Shown: positions 9,853 through 18,785, numbered from the stretch's first letter. The stretch is 64,000 bases of DNA from Butyricicoccus pullicaecorum (GCA_021531865.1 JAFBIW010000002.1:186001-250000); one strand, 5' to 3'. The notes: generated from the letters alone by a model not told the origin. Program-made: numbers and translations.

Positions 9853-10919
9853 TTTTCAGCCTCCATCCTGTCCGCCGACGGGGCGGACTTCTGCATAATA
9901 TGGATATCGAACGGAACGACCGCGAGACCGACCGTCTTGCCGACCGGCTCGCACAGGGTCGAGTGCACCATGAAGGTGAACTGTTCGGAGCGGATCATCA
10001 TTTCGTAATGCACGCCCTTGAAGACGATCGACTCAACCCGGCCGGTGAGCTGGGCGCGGTCGGTCTCGACGATCTTGAGATCCTCGGGTCGGATGACTAC
10101 ATCGACCGGCGTGTCCTCGCCGAAGCCCTCGTCCACGCACTCGAAGTCCCGGCCGCAGAAGTGCACGAGCCGGTCGCGGCGCATGACGCCCGGGATGATG
10201 TTGGACTCGCCGATGAAGTCGGCGACGAAGGCGTTGACCGGCTCGTTGTAGATGTCGGTCGGCGTGCCGATCTGCTGGATCTGGCCGTGGTTCATGACGA
10301 CGACCGTGTCCGACATCGTCAGGGCCTCCTCCTGATCGTGCGTGACATAAATAAAGGTGATGCCGGTCGACTGCTGGATGCGTTTCAGCTCGATCTGCAT
10401 CTCCTTGCGCAGCTTGAGGTCGAGTGCGCCCAGCGGCTCGTCCAGAAGCAGCACGCGCGGCTCCATGACGAGCGCACGGGCGATCGCGACGCGCTGCTGC
10501 TGGCCGCCCGAGAGCGAGGTCACGTCACGCTTTTCAAAGCCGCGCAGGCCGACCAGCTCGAGCATCCGGGAGACCTTGGTCTGGATCTCCTGCTCGGGCA
10601 GCTTGCGGATGCGCAGGCCGAAGGCGACGTTTTCCGCCACATTGAGATGCGGAAACAACGCATAACGCTGAAAAACCGTATTGATTTCGCGCTTATAGGG
10701 CGGGATGTCGTTCATCCGCCGTCCCTCGAACAGCACCTCGCCCGAGGTCGGGCTTTCAAAGCCGCCCAGAATGCGCAGGGTGGTGGTCTTGCCGCAGCCC
10801 GAGGGGCCGAGCAGAGTGATAAACTCCCTGTCGCGGATATACAGATTGATGCCCTTCAGGATCGGCTCACCGTCAAACTCTTTTCTGATGTTTACGAGGT
10901 CGATCAAATGTTTACTCAA
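9849..10919 (-). CDS. potA: Spermidine/putrescine ABC transporter ATP-binding protein PotA
   Basis: Cytoplasmic ATPase of the polyamine importer, 356 residues from the TTG start. Walker [10 protein letters not shown] (about 38-46), signature [15 protein letters not shown], Walker [13 protein letters not shown], the H-loop [11 protein letters not shown] and a C-terminal TOBE domain (about 265-345) are all present. I chose TTG at 10919 because AGGGGGTG sits 10 bases before it; the GTG at 10949 lies only about 14 bases from the predicted transcription start and has no SD. First gene of potA-potB-potCD. Confidence 0.94.
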   Translation of the reverse strand: MSKHLIDLVNIRKEFDGEPILKGINLYIRDREFITLLGPSGCGKTTTLRILGGFESPTSGEVLFEGRRMNDIPPYKREINTVFQRYALFPHLNVAENVAFGLRIRKLPEQEIQTKVSRMLELVGLRGFEKRDVTSLSGGQQQRVAIARALVMEPRVLLLDEPLGALDLKLRKEMQIELKRIQQSTGITFIYVTHDQEEALTMSDTVVVMNHGQIQQIGTPTDIYNEPVNAFVADFIGESNIIPGVMRRDRLVHFCGRDFECVDEGFGEDTPVDVVIRPEDLKIVETDRAQLTGRVESIVFKGVHYEMMIRSEQFTFMVHSTLCEPVGKTVGLAVVPFDIHIMQKSAPSADRMEAEN

Positions 10920-10969
10920 CCACGATACACCCCCTGTCTGAAGATACACGATAATTTCGCATCTTTCAT

Positions 10970-10996
10970 AGTATAATTATTTTGCCGAAAAGTCAA
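10970..10996 (-). promoter_or_regulatory. Predicted pot operon promoter
   Basis: On the minus strand TTGACT (10996-10991), 15-base spacer, TATACT (10975-10970). The spacer is short, so strength is uncertain. Confidence 0.55.
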
Positions 10997-11121
10997 TAAA
11001 AACCGCGAAAAAAGTTGGTTTTCTCCGAAATTATTTGTGTATCTCATGCGAATATTGCGTGATCTCCCTCAGCCGCCTGTTTTCCTCCCGTTTTCTCTGT
11101 TTTTCTCGTCCGAATATGGGT

Positions 11122-11150
11122 AAAAAACAAGGCGCACCGGCCGGTGCGCC
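11122..11150 (-). terminator. Terminator of the CAP-domain gene
   Basis: A perfect 20-base palindrome (GGCGCACCGG and its complement) is followed on the minus strand by TTGTTTTTTA. Confidence 0.8.
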
Positions 11151-11183
11151 CCGTCAGAAAGCGGTTTGATCCGAACTTCGGGC

Positions 11184-11876
11184 TTAGTCCGCGAAGAGCT
11201 GCACCCAGTAGGTCGTGCCACCGATCGTGACCGCGCCCACGCCGATGCGGCCGAACTGTGCGCCCAGAATGTTCTCGCGATGACCCGCCGAGTTCATCCA
11301 CGCGTTCATGACCGCCTCAGCCGTCTTCTGGCCATAGGCGATGTTCTCGCCCGCCGCGCGGTAGCTGACGCCCTCGTTCGCCATCGCGTCAAAGCCGCGC
11401 GTGCCGTTCGGACGGGTGTGCGAGAAGCTCTGCCGCAGCTCATTTGCCCGGGTCTGCGCCGCGCGGGACATCGCCGCGTCCAGCGTCAGCGGAGACAGGC
11501 CGTTTTTTGCGCGCTGCTCATTGACGAGCGCCGCCACCTGCGCGGCGGCGGACAGTTCAGCCGTGCCGCCATTGTCCGAACCGGCGTTGTCCGAGACCGC
11601 GTCATCCGAACCGGCGTCCGCGCCGCCGTTCGCGCCGTTATCCGCGCCGGGATTGCCCGCGCCCGTATCCACGCAGCCGTTCGGGCCGCACGGCAGACCG
11701 AGCTGCCCCAGCAGCACCTCCCAGTCCGCCCCGCAGCCCGCGCCCGGACGAATCTGAATGACAGCCGCCCGTGCAGCCGGCTCAGCCTGCGCCGCAGGAG
11801 CCTCGGCTGCGCTCGCGGCCGGAATCATCGCCGTGCACAGCAGCGCGGCGGTCAGGTAAGTAAACTTTCTCTTCAT
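11184..11876 (-). CDS. Secreted CAP (SCP/PR-1, YkwD-like) domain protein
   Basis: 230 residues: signal peptide (about 1-23, ending ASAAEA), a low-complexity linker rich in Gly, Ala, Asn and Asp (about 62-95), then a CAP domain (about 110-230). Family signatures are LVNEQRAKNGLSPLTLD, the His in SFSHTRPNG, AGENIAYG and the SAGHRENIL stretch holding the second His. Bacterial CAP proteins are extracellular and often linked to spores or the cell wall; the biochemical role is unsettled. SD GGAGG. Transcribed alone. Confidence 0.9.
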   Translation of the reverse strand: MKRKFTYLTAALLCTAMIPAASAAEAPAAQAEPAARAAVIQIRPGAGCGADWEVLLGQLGLPCGPNGCVDTGAGNPGADNGANGGADAGSDDAVSDNAGSDNGGTAELSAAAQVAALVNEQRAKNGLSPLTLDAAMSRAAQTRANELRQSFSHTRPNGTRGFDAMANEGVSYRAAGENIAYGQKTAEAVMNAWMNSAGHRENILGAQFGRIGVGAVTIGGTTYWVQLFAD

Positions 11877-11990
11877 ACGAAAGAACCTCCATTCGTGTCG
11901 TTTTCAGCCAGTTTCGGCCTACGTACATGATACGGATTTTGTTCCCCCGATTGCAATGGGAATGGATGGTTTGCCTTCCGGAAAGTCACA

Positions 11991-12029
11991 AAAAAGCAGG
12001 CGAATTACCAGCATTTCGCCTGCTTTTTC
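11991..12029 (-). terminator. Terminator after the LysM-GH18 gene
   Basis: A 14-base perfect stem AAAAAGCAGGCGAA with a 10-base loop; T-run on the minus strand. Six bases downstream of the stop codon. Confidence 0.9.
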
Positions 12030-12034
12030 AAATA

Positions 12035-13312
12035 TTACCGCCGTTTTTCGAGAATAAACATGGCGTTGAGCACGCTCCAGAGCTGCGGGAACCAGCGCAT
12101 GATGTTCCAGACGCTCACGCCGCGCAGGCCGAGCGAGGACGCCAGATCGAGCTTGGCGCGGATCGAGCGCGCGTCCTCGAACCAGACCTCGTGCTGCCGA
12201 CCGTCCTGCCAGTAGGTGTAGGTCGGCGCCTGCTGGGGCCACTCGTAGTCGATGAACGCGCCCACGTCGATCGCCTGATCGACCGCCGCGACGTTGCTGA
12301 TCGACCGTGCCCGGGTGCCCGGCTCGACGGGCAGCGTCCAGTCGTAGCCGTAGTTCGGCACGCCCATGAACAGCTTTTCGGGCGGCGCCTGCGTGACCGC
12401 GAAATCCATCACCCGCTTGACCTGATTGAGCGGCGCGACCGCCATCGGCTCCGACCCCGCATGACCCCATTCATAAGTCATAACAAGTGCGTTATTGGCC
12501 GCATTGGCGAGGGCGGCGTAGTCGTGGCTCTCGTACAGCACGCCGCGCTGGGTGGTCGAGGTCTTGGGCGCGAGCGCGACGAACACGACCAGTCCGAGCG
12601 GATTGAGCCGCGCGGTCAGCTCACGGATGAACGACGCATACGCCTCGGCGTCCTCGGGCGGCAGGTATTCAAAGTCCACATCGACCCCGGCGTAGCCGTG
12701 CGCCGGCAGATATTCGGCCAGACTGTCGATCAGGTTCTGCCGCATCGCGCTGCTTTGCAGCAGGACGTGGCCGCGCTCCCCCGAGAACCGGCCGTCCGGC
12801 CCCAGTGTGGACAGGACGAGCAGCGGATCGGCGCCGTACCACCGCGCCTCGTCGGGCAGTCCGCCGTCGTTTAAGGGCGTGACCCGGCCATCCGGCCCGA
12901 AGCCGGTCGAAAAGACCGACAAATAGGTCAGATAAGGCAGCGTTTTGCGCAGAACCGCCCGGTCAATGCCCGGATAGGCGTAGCCGTTGACCGCCAATGT
13001 ACCCAGCTTGGGTTCCTCATAGGCCAGCACAAGCTGCTGGTCCGGCACGATCGCGCCGCTCCCGCCGAGCTGCGGATTGTCCTGCATCAGCCGGATGACC
13101 GTCGTACCGTTCTGCGCCGCAATTCGCGCCAGCGTGTCGCCCGGCCGGACGGTCACCACCCGCTTTGGGAACAGAATCACAAGCGTCTGCCCGGGCGTGA
13201 GGCGGCTGGGGTCGGCCAGCTCATTGTCCGAAATGACGCGCTCCATCGGCACATTGTACTGCCGCGCGATCGAATACACGGTATCGCCCGGCTTCACCAC
13301 ATGAATCATCAT
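12035..13312 (-). CDS. LysM-GH18 peptidoglycan hydrolase (SleL/YaaH-like)
   Basis: 425 residues: two N-terminal LysM repeats (about 3-48 and 50-95; VVKPGDTVYSIARQYNV, VTVRPGDTLARIAAQNGT) and a glycosyl hydrolase 18 barrel (about 105-425). The catalytic stretch GVDVDFEYL keeps the D-x-D-x-E acid. This architecture is that of spore cortex-lytic N-acetylglucosaminidases (SleL/YaaH), so a role in germination is likely. No signal peptide is visible, as is usual for spore-packaged members. The start is the ATG at 13312, after AGGTGG; that SD is inside the terminator hairpin described at 13313-13355. Confidence 0.9.
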   Translation of the reverse strand: MMIHVVKPGDTVYSIARQYNVPMERVISDNELADPSRLTPGQTLVILFPKRVVTVRPGDTLARIAAQNGTTVIRLMQDNPQLGGSGAIVPDQQLVLAYEEPKLGTLAVNGYAYPGIDRAVLRKTLPYLTYLSVFSTGFGPDGRVTPLNDGGLPDEARWYGADPLLVLSTLGPDGRFSGERGHVLLQSSAMRQNLIDSLAEYLPAHGYAGVDVDFEYLPPEDAEAYASFIRELTARLNPLGLVVFVALAPKTSTTQRGVLYESHDYAALANAANNALVMTYEWGHAGSEPMAVAPLNQVKRVMDFAVTQAPPEKLFMGVPNYGYDWTLPVEPGTRARSISNVAAVDQAIDVGAFIDYEWPQQAPTYTYWQDGRQHEVWFEDARSIRAKLDLASSLGLRGVSVWNIMRWFPQLWSVLNAMFILEKRR

Positions 13313-13355
13313 AAAAAAGCCCACCTTTCACGCCAGCATATGCGAAAAGGTGGGC
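13313..13355 (-). terminator. Terminator whose 3' arm holds the next gene's SD
   Basis: On the minus strand GCCCACCTTT (13355-13346), 17-base loop, AAAGGTGGGC (13328-13319), then six T directly followed by the ATG at 13312. The AGGTGG inside the 3' arm is also the only SD of the LysM-GH18 gene. Confidence 0.85.
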
Positions 13356-13372
13356 TTTGGTGCCTGTTTGGT

Positions 13373-14317
13373 TCAGTGATTGACGCGATACCGCCAGCCG
13401 TCCGTCCTTGGGTCGCAGGAGAGCTTTTCGCAGCGGCGCAGATATTCGGTCTGAGCGAAAACCGCACGCAGGGCGTCCCAGCGCGACGCGCCGTCCAGCC
13501 GGGTGAACGCATCCGTTTCATCCAGCGCCTGCATCAGTTCCCAGACGGTCAGCCCGGGCTGCGCATCGAGCACGGCGCAGACCGCGTCGCACCCGGCCTG
13601 ATGGCGGGCGGCGGCGGCGTCCGCACGTTGCAAGACCTGCTCGACCGGCGCGCCGTGGGTGGGCAGGACGGTCTCGAGCTGCATGGAGCGTACCTTGCGC
13701 AGATTGCGCAGACCGATGCGCAGCCCGTCGCTCTCCCTGTCCCACGCGCAGACCGTTTCGTCTCCGCCCAGCACGTCCCCGCCGAACAGCAGACCCTTTT
13801 CAAAGTCCCACAGGCCGAGCTGTCCCGGCGTATGTCCGGCCAGCTCGACGCATTCGAGCCGGTAGCCGCCCAGCGGCAGGCGGTCGCCGTCACGCACGTC
13901 GGTGAAATCGACCGAGTCGGAAAACCGCTCCCGATAGGCGGAAAAATCGTGAAAATCGGGGATTTCAGCCTGCGGCACGCCCATCGGGACGCAGAGCGCG
14001 AGCCGATCCTCCCAGAACGCCTCCGACCGGGCGGCGTTTAAGTACGCCCCGTCGCACGGACGGACGAAAACCCGGTTCTCCGGGCGCTTGAGCCGGGCGC
14101 ACAGCCCGGCCGTCCCGGCATGGCCGTGGGTCAGGAACACGTCGGTGCGTTCGGTCGAAAGCCCGGCGGCAAATACGGCATCCAGCACAGTTTGCTCCGC
14201 TTCATCCGTGTTCGGGCCGCAGTCGATCAGCAGACCGCGCCCGTCGGCGCAGAGCAGATAGGCGCACGCGCCGTCCGGCAGGCCGATGCGGTACAGATGG
14301 TGCAGCAGTTCCTCCAT
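13373..14317 (-). CDS. MBL-fold hydrolase with altered metal motif
   Basis: A 314-residue metallo-beta-lactamase-fold protein: GLLIDCGPN strand, VFLTHGHAGTAGL at the metal site, ELAGHTPGQLGLWD and LPTHGAPV, plus a C-terminal helical region as in glyoxalase II-like and LACTB2-like proteins. The classical H-x-H-x-D-H is H-G-H-A-G-T, so the Asp and third His are missing and a standard two-metal centre is doubtful. I chose ATG 14317 because GAGGGG precedes it by about 10 bases; an upstream ATG at 14350 would run through the end of yjbQ. Confidence 0.82.
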   Translation of the reverse strand: MEELLHHLYRIGLPDGACAYLLCADGRGLLIDCGPNTDEAEQTVLDAVFAAGLSTERTDVFLTHGHAGTAGLCARLKRPENRVFVRPCDGAYLNAARSEAFWEDRLALCVPMGVPQAEIPDFHDFSAYRERFSDSVDFTDVRDGDRLPLGGYRLECVELAGHTPGQLGLWDFEKGLLFGGDVLGGDETVCAWDRESDGLRIGLRNLRKVRSMQLETVLPTHGAPVEQVLQRADAAAARHQAGCDAVCAVLDAQPGLTVWELMQALDETDAFTRLDGASRWDALRAVFAQTEYLRRCEKLSCDPRTDGWRYRVNH

Positions 14318-14324
14318 ACCGGTC

Positions 14325-14726
14325 TCACCCCTCGGGCAGGATCTTGACATAGTAGCGGCGGGTGCGCGGGCCGTCGAACTCGGCGAAGTACACGCCCTGC
14401 CACATGCCGAGCAGGGGCTTGCCGTCCTCGATGATGAGGGTCTCGCTTGCGCCGACGTTCATGCACTTGAGATGGGCGTCCGAGTTGCCCTCGCCGTGCC
14501 GGAATTCGCGGCGGTCGGGGAAGGCCTCGTCCATGCCCAGTGTCAGATCGTGCCGCACATCGGGATCGGCGTTTTCATTGATGGTGATGGCGGCGGTGGT
14601 GTGCGGGCAGAAGACCACGCACAGGCCGGACTGCACGCCCGATTCCGAGATGCACTTGCGCACGGCGGCGGTGATGTTATAATAGCCCTGCCGTTCGGTG
14701 TGCAGGGTAAAGGTCTGGGTTTTCAT
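14325..14726 (-). CDS. YjbQ family protein (UPF0047)
   Basis: A 133-residue member of the YjbQ/UPF0047 family, small trimeric beta-sandwich proteins; some have been reported to have secondary thiamin-phosphate synthase activity, but the cellular role is unclear. Family hallmarks are VVFCPHTTAAITINENAD, DVRHDLTLGMD, RHGEGNSDAHLKC and the metal-binding His residues within them; MWQGVYFAEFDGPR closes the domain. Fourth gene of the operon starting at 16848, 12 bases after the HD gene. Confidence 0.9.
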   Translation of the reverse strand: MKTQTFTLHTERQGYYNITAAVRKCISESGVQSGLCVVFCPHTTAAITINENADPDVRHDLTLGMDEAFPDRREFRHGEGNSDAHLKCMNVGASETLIIEDGKPLLGMWQGVYFAEFDGPRTRRYYVKILPEG

Positions 14727-14738
14727 GGTATTCCCTCC

Positions 14739-15311
14739 TCATTCGCTGCGCGATTCGCACAGATAGGTGGCTTCCAGATCGGACAGGTGGAGCTTGACGG
14801 CCAGCGGGCAGCGTTCAAAGGCGTGCGCAATGGCGAACGAACCGGCCTTGGCCGAATCGTCGAAGCCGCCCATGTGCCAGCGGATGGCGATGGCTTCCTC
14901 GGTGCTGAGCTTGAGAAAGCGTTCGATCAGAAAGACCGATTTTTCGCCGTGTCCATACGGAAAGCGGTCGTTGATGACGTAAACGGGCACCTTTTCCCAG
15001 CTTCCCTGCTCATTTTTGCGGTTTCGGTACTCCACATCGTAAAACCCGGCCTTGCACAGATCGTGCAGCAGGGTGCAGAGCGTGACGCTCTCGATGTTGT
15101 CGGTCTCGGGGTCAAAGTGCTTGTCCATGTACACGTGGTAGACGTTCAGGCTATGCTCGAGCAGGCCGCCCGCGTAGGCCGCGTGGAAGCGGGTCGAGGC
15201 GGGCGCCTGAAAGAAATCGGTCGATTCGACCCATTCGAGCAGCTTATCCGCCCCGCGGCGGGTGACGTTCTGCCGGAACAGGCTGAGAAATTCTTCTTTT
15301 TTGTCACTCAT
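14739..15311 (-). CDS. HD-domain phosphohydrolase
   Basis: 190 residues with an HD metal-dependent phosphohydrolase core: the first His in GGLLEHSLNVY, the HD pair in CTLLHDLCKAG, and further His in YGHGEKS and IRWHMGG. Such proteins hydrolyse phosphomonoesters or nucleotides; the substrate cannot be assigned. It overlaps the cca stop by 4 bases, so co-translation with the CCA-adding enzyme suggests, but does not prove, an RNA- or nucleotide-related role. Confidence 0.85.
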   Translation of the reverse strand: MSDKKEEFLSLFRQNVTRRGADKLLEWVESTDFFQAPASTRFHAAYAGGLLEHSLNVYHVYMDKHFDPETDNIESVTLCTLLHDLCKAGFYDVEYRNRKNEQGSWEKVPVYVINDRFPYGHGEKSVFLIERFLKLSTEEAIAIRWHMGGFDDSAKAGSFAIAHAFERCPLAVKLHLSDLEATYLCESRSE

Positions 15312-16639
15312 AAACGTTCCTCCTTCCGCTGCGCGGCTGCACCGCGCAGGGTTTCCGGGTCATTGGGCAGCGCGCCGTCCACCACCTGTGCGAGCAGCCA
15401 GCGGAGGGTCTCACCGACCGCCCGGCCATGCAGGCCGAGGGCGGTCAGGTCACGTCCCGAAATAGCTAAATCGCGCAGGCTCAGGCAGGCGTCCGCCGCG
15501 AGCACGGCGTTCACCAGCCGTTCGGTCTGCTGAAGCTCGGCCAGATGGACGTCATAGGTGTCCTGCCCGGTGCAGTCGCATTTTTTGACAAGCAGCAGGC
15601 GGCGCACCCGGGCTTCGCCCAGCCGGGCCAGACGACGGCGGACGGTCTTTTCGTCCTGCCCGAGCGGGTAGTCGTGCAGCTCGACGAGGTCGAGCACCTC
15701 ATCCCGCAGGGCGTGCCCAGCGCGTAAACGTTCAAACGCCTGCTCCGCCAGCGCGCGGCTGACCGCCGGGTGCCCCTTGAAATGGCCGACGCCCTTGCTG
15801 TCGATCGTATAGCAGGCCGGTTTGCCGCTGTCGTGCAGCAGCATCGCCCAGCGCAGGGCAGGCTCGGCCGGAGCGGCCTCGACCGCGCGGACGGTGTGCT
15901 CCCACACATCATAGCGGTGGTGCGGGTTGTGCTGGCACAGGCCGAACATGGGTGTGACTTCGGGCAGCGCCCGGGCGATCACGTCGCGCTCGGTGCGCAG
16001 GGCGCGTCCGACCCAGCGGCCGGTCAGCAGGCCGGTCAGCTCGGTAAAGACCCGCTCGGCGGCGACGCCGTCCAGCCGGGCAAGCTGCCGCCGCATGGCG
16101 CGGGCGGTCTCCGGCTCGATCGAAAAGCCGGTTTTACTCTCAAAACGTGCGCCCCGCAGGATGCGCAGCCCGTCCTCGGTAAAGCGTGCGTCCGGGTCGC
16201 CGACCGCGCGCAGCAGACCACGTTCCAAATCCGCCCGCCCGCCGAAGGGGTCGCACAGGCCGCGCACCGGGCTGTATGCCATCGCGTTGACCGTGAAATC
16301 CCGCCGGGCAAGGTCGTCCTCGATCCGGTCGATGAAGATCACCCGATCGGGCCGACGACCGTCCGAATACGCGCCCTCGGCGCGGTAGGTCGTAATTTCG
16401 AGCGGCATCCCGTCCAGAAGGACGGTCACGGTGCCGTGCCGGATGCCGGTCTCGAGCACCCGTTCCCCGGCGAAGACCGCGCAGACCGCCTCTGGGCGGG
16501 CGGCGGTCGTCAGATCCCAGTCATGGGGCGGCAGGCCGCGCAGACTATCCCGCACGCAGCCGCCGACCGCCCACGCCGGGTACCCGGCGGCCTCCAGCCG
16601 GTCGATCGCGGTGCGGACGGCGGCGGGCAGGGCGATCAA
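15308..16639 (-). CDS. cca: CCA tRNA nucleotidyltransferase
   Basis: 443 residues. Class II CCA-adding enzyme that builds or repairs the 3' CCA end of tRNAs. The N-terminal head carries GGCVRDSLRG and the metal-binding D-x-D in HDWDLTTAA; ERRDFTVNAMAY-type neck sequence follows (RRDFTVNAMAYSP). A C-terminal HD domain (MLLHDSGKPACY) is present, as in many clostridial enzymes, and can give 2',3'-phosphodiesterase/phosphatase activity. The start overlaps the stop of the UPF0291 gene by 4 bases. Confidence 0.94.
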   Translation of the reverse strand: MIALPAAVRTAIDRLEAAGYPAWAVGGCVRDSLRGLPPHDWDLTTAARPEAVCAVFAGERVLETGIRHGTVTVLLDGMPLEITTYRAEGAYSDGRRPDRVIFIDRIEDDLARRDFTVNAMAYSPVRGLCDPFGGRADLERGLLRAVGDPDARFTEDGLRILRGARFESKTGFSIEPETARAMRRQLARLDGVAAERVFTELTGLLTGRWVGRALRTERDVIARALPEVTPMFGLCQHNPHHRYDVWEHTVRAVEAAPAEPALRWAMLLHDSGKPACYTIDSKGVGHFKGHPAVSRALAEQAFERLRAGHALRDEVLDLVELHDYPLGQDEKTVRRRLARLGEARVRRLLLVKKCDCTGQDTYDVHLAELQQTERLVNAVLAADACLSLRDLAISGRDLTALGLHGRAVGETLRWLLAQVVDGALPNDPETLRGAAAQRKEERL

Positions 16640-16848
16640 TGCTTCTTCCCCTTGGGCGAAAGCCGGTAGGAGGTGCCGTCCGGGTTCAGGACGACGGTGT
16701 TATCGAGCTGGGCGCGCAGGCTGGCGCGGAAGCCCGCGATGTATTCCTCGCGCAGCTTCTTCTGCTCGGCCTGCTCGTCCGGGGTCAGCCCCTCGGCCTT
16801 GGCCTTCTTGGCCAGCGCGTTGATGCGCGCGATCTTTTCATCGGTCAT
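16636..16848 (-). CDS. UPF0291 (DUF896, YnzC-like) small protein
   Basis: A 70-residue protein starting MTDEKIARINALAKKAKAEG, the family signature, followed by LTPDEQAEQKKLREEYI. In Bacillus YnzC is linked to the SOS response; structurally it is a helical hairpin. The ATG at 16848 was chosen because the family begins here and AAAGGAG lies 11 bases upstream. First gene of a six-gene operon running to 12035. Confidence 0.9.
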   Translation of the reverse strand: MTDEKIARINALAKKAKAEGLTPDEQAEQKKLREEYIAGFRASLRAQLDNTVVLNPDGTSYRLSPKGKKH

Positions 16849-16888
16849 ATCGAAATCCAATCTCCTTTGTCTTTTCAGCAATGGAATC

Positions 16889-16917
16889 ATTATAGCATAT
16901 CTTTTCCCAAATTTTAA
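16889..16917 (-). promoter_or_regulatory. Predicted promoter of the UPF0291-cca operon
   Basis: On the minus strand TTAAAA (16917-16912), 17 bases, TATAAT (16894-16889) with an upstream TG; the -35 is weak. Confidence 0.6.
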
Positions 16918-16951
16918 GTCATATCGCGTAAAAACACCGAGCCGCACGCGC

Positions 16952-16980
16952 TTGACCGCACTCTGCTGTCATGCTAAAAT
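16952..16980 (+). promoter_or_regulatory. Predicted metY promoter
   Basis: TTGACC, 17-base spacer ending TGC, TAAAAT at 16975-16980. The leader is only about 40 bases, too short for a SAM riboswitch or T-box. Confidence 0.78.
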
Positions 16981-17025
16981 AGAAAAAGAAATATGAAAAA
17001 AGATTTTGATGCGGAGGGATACCCT

Positions 17026-18291
17026 ATGAAAATCGAAACACAGGCCCTGCACGCCGGTTATGAGCCGAAAAACGGCGAACCGCGCGCCCTGCCGATTTAC
17101 CAGTCCACCACCTACAAATACGACAAGACCGCCGACATCGGCGCCCTGTTCGACCTGTCCGCCAGCGGCTACTTCTACTCCCGCATCGGCAATCCGACCG
17201 TAGACGCGGTCGAGAAGAAGATCGCCGAGATGGAGGGCGGCATCGGCGCGCTGTGCACGACCTCGGGTCAGGCGGCCAACCTGCTCGCTGTGCTGAACAT
17301 CTGCTCGGCGGGCGACTCCTTTATCGCCACCTCGACGATCTACGGCGGCACGATCAACCTGTTCGCCGTCACCTTCAAGCGTTTCGGCATCGAGTGCATC
17401 TTTGTTGACGCCGAGGCCTCCGAGGAGGAAATTCAGGCGGCCTTCAAGCCCAACACCCGTCTGGTCTTCGGAGAGACCATCGCCAACCCGGCGATCTGCG
17501 TGCTCGACATTGAGAAATTTGCGAATATCGCGCACAAAAACGGCGTTCCCTTCATGATCGACAACACCTTCGCCACCCCGGCGCTTTGCCGCCCGATCGA
17601 CTTCGGCGCGGACATCGTCACCCACTCGACCACCAAGTACATGGACGGCCACGCTCTGCAGGTCGGCGGCGTCATCGTGGACGCGGGCAAGTTCGACTGG
17701 ACGAACGGCAAGTTCCCCGAGCTGACCGAGCCGGACGAGAGCTACCACGGCGTGCGCTATGTTGAGAACTTCGGCGCAGCCGCCTTTATCACCAAGGCGC
17801 GCGTCCAGCTCATGCGTGACTTCGGCGTGTACCCGGGCGCAATCAACGCCTTCCTGCTGAACGTCGGTCTCGAGACCCTGCCCGTGCGCATGGACCGCTA
17901 CTGCCGCAACGCTGAGGCCGTTGCCGAGCATCTGGCGCAGTCGGACAAGATCGAGGCGGTCAGCTATCCGACCCTGCCCACCGATCCCTACCACGAGCGC
18001 GCGCAGAAGTACCTGCCCAAGGGCTGCTCAGGCGTGCTGGCCATCACGATCAAGGGTGGCCGCGACGCGGCGATGCGCTTCATGGACAGCCTGAAGCTGG
18101 CCTCGAACGAGGTGCACGTCGCCGATATCCGCACCTGCGTGCTCCATCCGGCTTCCGAGACCCACCGCCAGCTCACCGACGAGCAGCTCGTCGCCGCCGG
18201 CATCAACCCGGGTCTGGTGCGCGTTTCGGTCGGTCTGGAGAACATCGAGGACATCCTCGCCGATCTTGATCAGGCGCTCGCACAGGTGTGA
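17026..18291 (+). CDS. metY: O-acetylhomoserine sulfhydrylase (MetY type)
   Basis: A 421-residue PLP enzyme of the Cys/Met metabolism family; converts O-acetyl-L-homoserine and sulfide to homocysteine for methionine synthesis. PLP segments: YSRIGNPTVDAVEKKIAEME, TTSGQAANLLAVLN and the Schiff-base lysine in THSTTKYMDGHA. The long insert and 421-residue length fit MetY rather than MetB/MetC (about 380). The ATG at 17026 has GGAGGG 7 bases upstream; an ATG 33 bases earlier has no SD. Some members also act as cysteine synthase. Confidence 0.93.
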   Translation: MKIETQALHAGYEPKNGEPRALPIYQSTTYKYDKTADIGALFDLSASGYFYSRIGNPTVDAVEKKIAEMEGGIGALCTTSGQAANLLAVLNICSAGDSFIATSTIYGGTINLFAVTFKRFGIECIFVDAEASEEEIQAAFKPNTRLVFGETIANPAICVLDIEKFANIAHKNGVPFMIDNTFATPALCRPIDFGADIVTHSTTKYMDGHALQVGGVIVDAGKFDWTNGKFPELTEPDESYHGVRYVENFGAAAFITKARVQLMRDFGVYPGAINAFLLNVGLETLPVRMDRYCRNAEAVAEHLAQSDKIEAVSYPTLPTDPYHERAQKYLPKGCSGVLAITIKGGRDAAMRFMDSLKLASNEVHVADIRTCVLHPASETHRQLTDEQLVAAGINPGLVRVSVGLENIEDILADLDQALAQV

Positions 18292-18746
18292 GTGATATGA
18301 AGATCCGCACCATCGAAGCGCGTGACCGCGACTACTTCCTCGCGGCTGTGGACGCGTTTTACCACTCCCCCGCCGTCTGCCACGAGATTCCGGCGCGCAA
18401 CGCGCAGGCCACCTTCGACCTGCTCATGCGCGGTACGCCCTACGCCGACTGCCTGATCGCCGAGGACGACACCGGCGCGCCCTGCGCCTATTTTCTCCTC
18501 GCCCTGACCTGGTCGAACGAGGCCGGCGGTCTGTGCGTCTGGCTCGAGGAGCTGATGGTGGAGGAATCGGTTCGTTCGCATGGCATCGGACGGCAGATGA
18601 TCGCCGCCGCGCGCGCAAAATATCCGGACGCCGCCCGCTTCCGTCTGGAAGTGACCGACGAGAACCCACGCGCCGCCGCGCTCTACCGGGCGCTCGGCTT
18701 TGAGCCGCTTGAATACCGTCAGATGATCATTGACCGAAAAGTCTAA
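18288..18746 (+). CDS. GNAT family N-acetyltransferase
   Basis: 152 residues from a GTG that overlaps the metY stop by 4 bases (an ATG at 18297 is the alternative). GNAT fold: acetyl-CoA binding motif A is visible as VEESVRSHGIGRQMIAAARA, with the typical ENPRAAALYRALGFEP near the C-terminus. Substrate unknown. Cotranscribed with metY, so acetylation of a sulfur amino acid or intermediate is conceivable but unproven. Confidence 0.9.
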   Translation: MSDMKIRTIEARDRDYFLAAVDAFYHSPAVCHEIPARNAQATFDLLMRGTPYADCLIAEDDTGAPCAYFLLALTWSNEAGGLCVWLEELMVEESVRSHGIGRQMIAAARAKYPDAARFRLEVTDENPRAAALYRALGFEPLEYRQMIIDRKV

Positions 18747-18750
18747 ACCA

Positions 18751-18785
18751 AAAAGCGCTGTAAACGATGGTTTACAGCGCTTTTT
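18751..18785. terminator. Bidirectional terminator
   Basis: A perfect 15-base stem AAAAGCGCTGTAAAC with GATG loop, between the GNAT gene and the converging CapA gene. Confidence 0.95.

Noticed and set aside
16920-17025. SAM riboswitch or T-box before metY
   Set aside because: The promoter at 16952-16980 leaves only about 40 bases of leader, too short for either.
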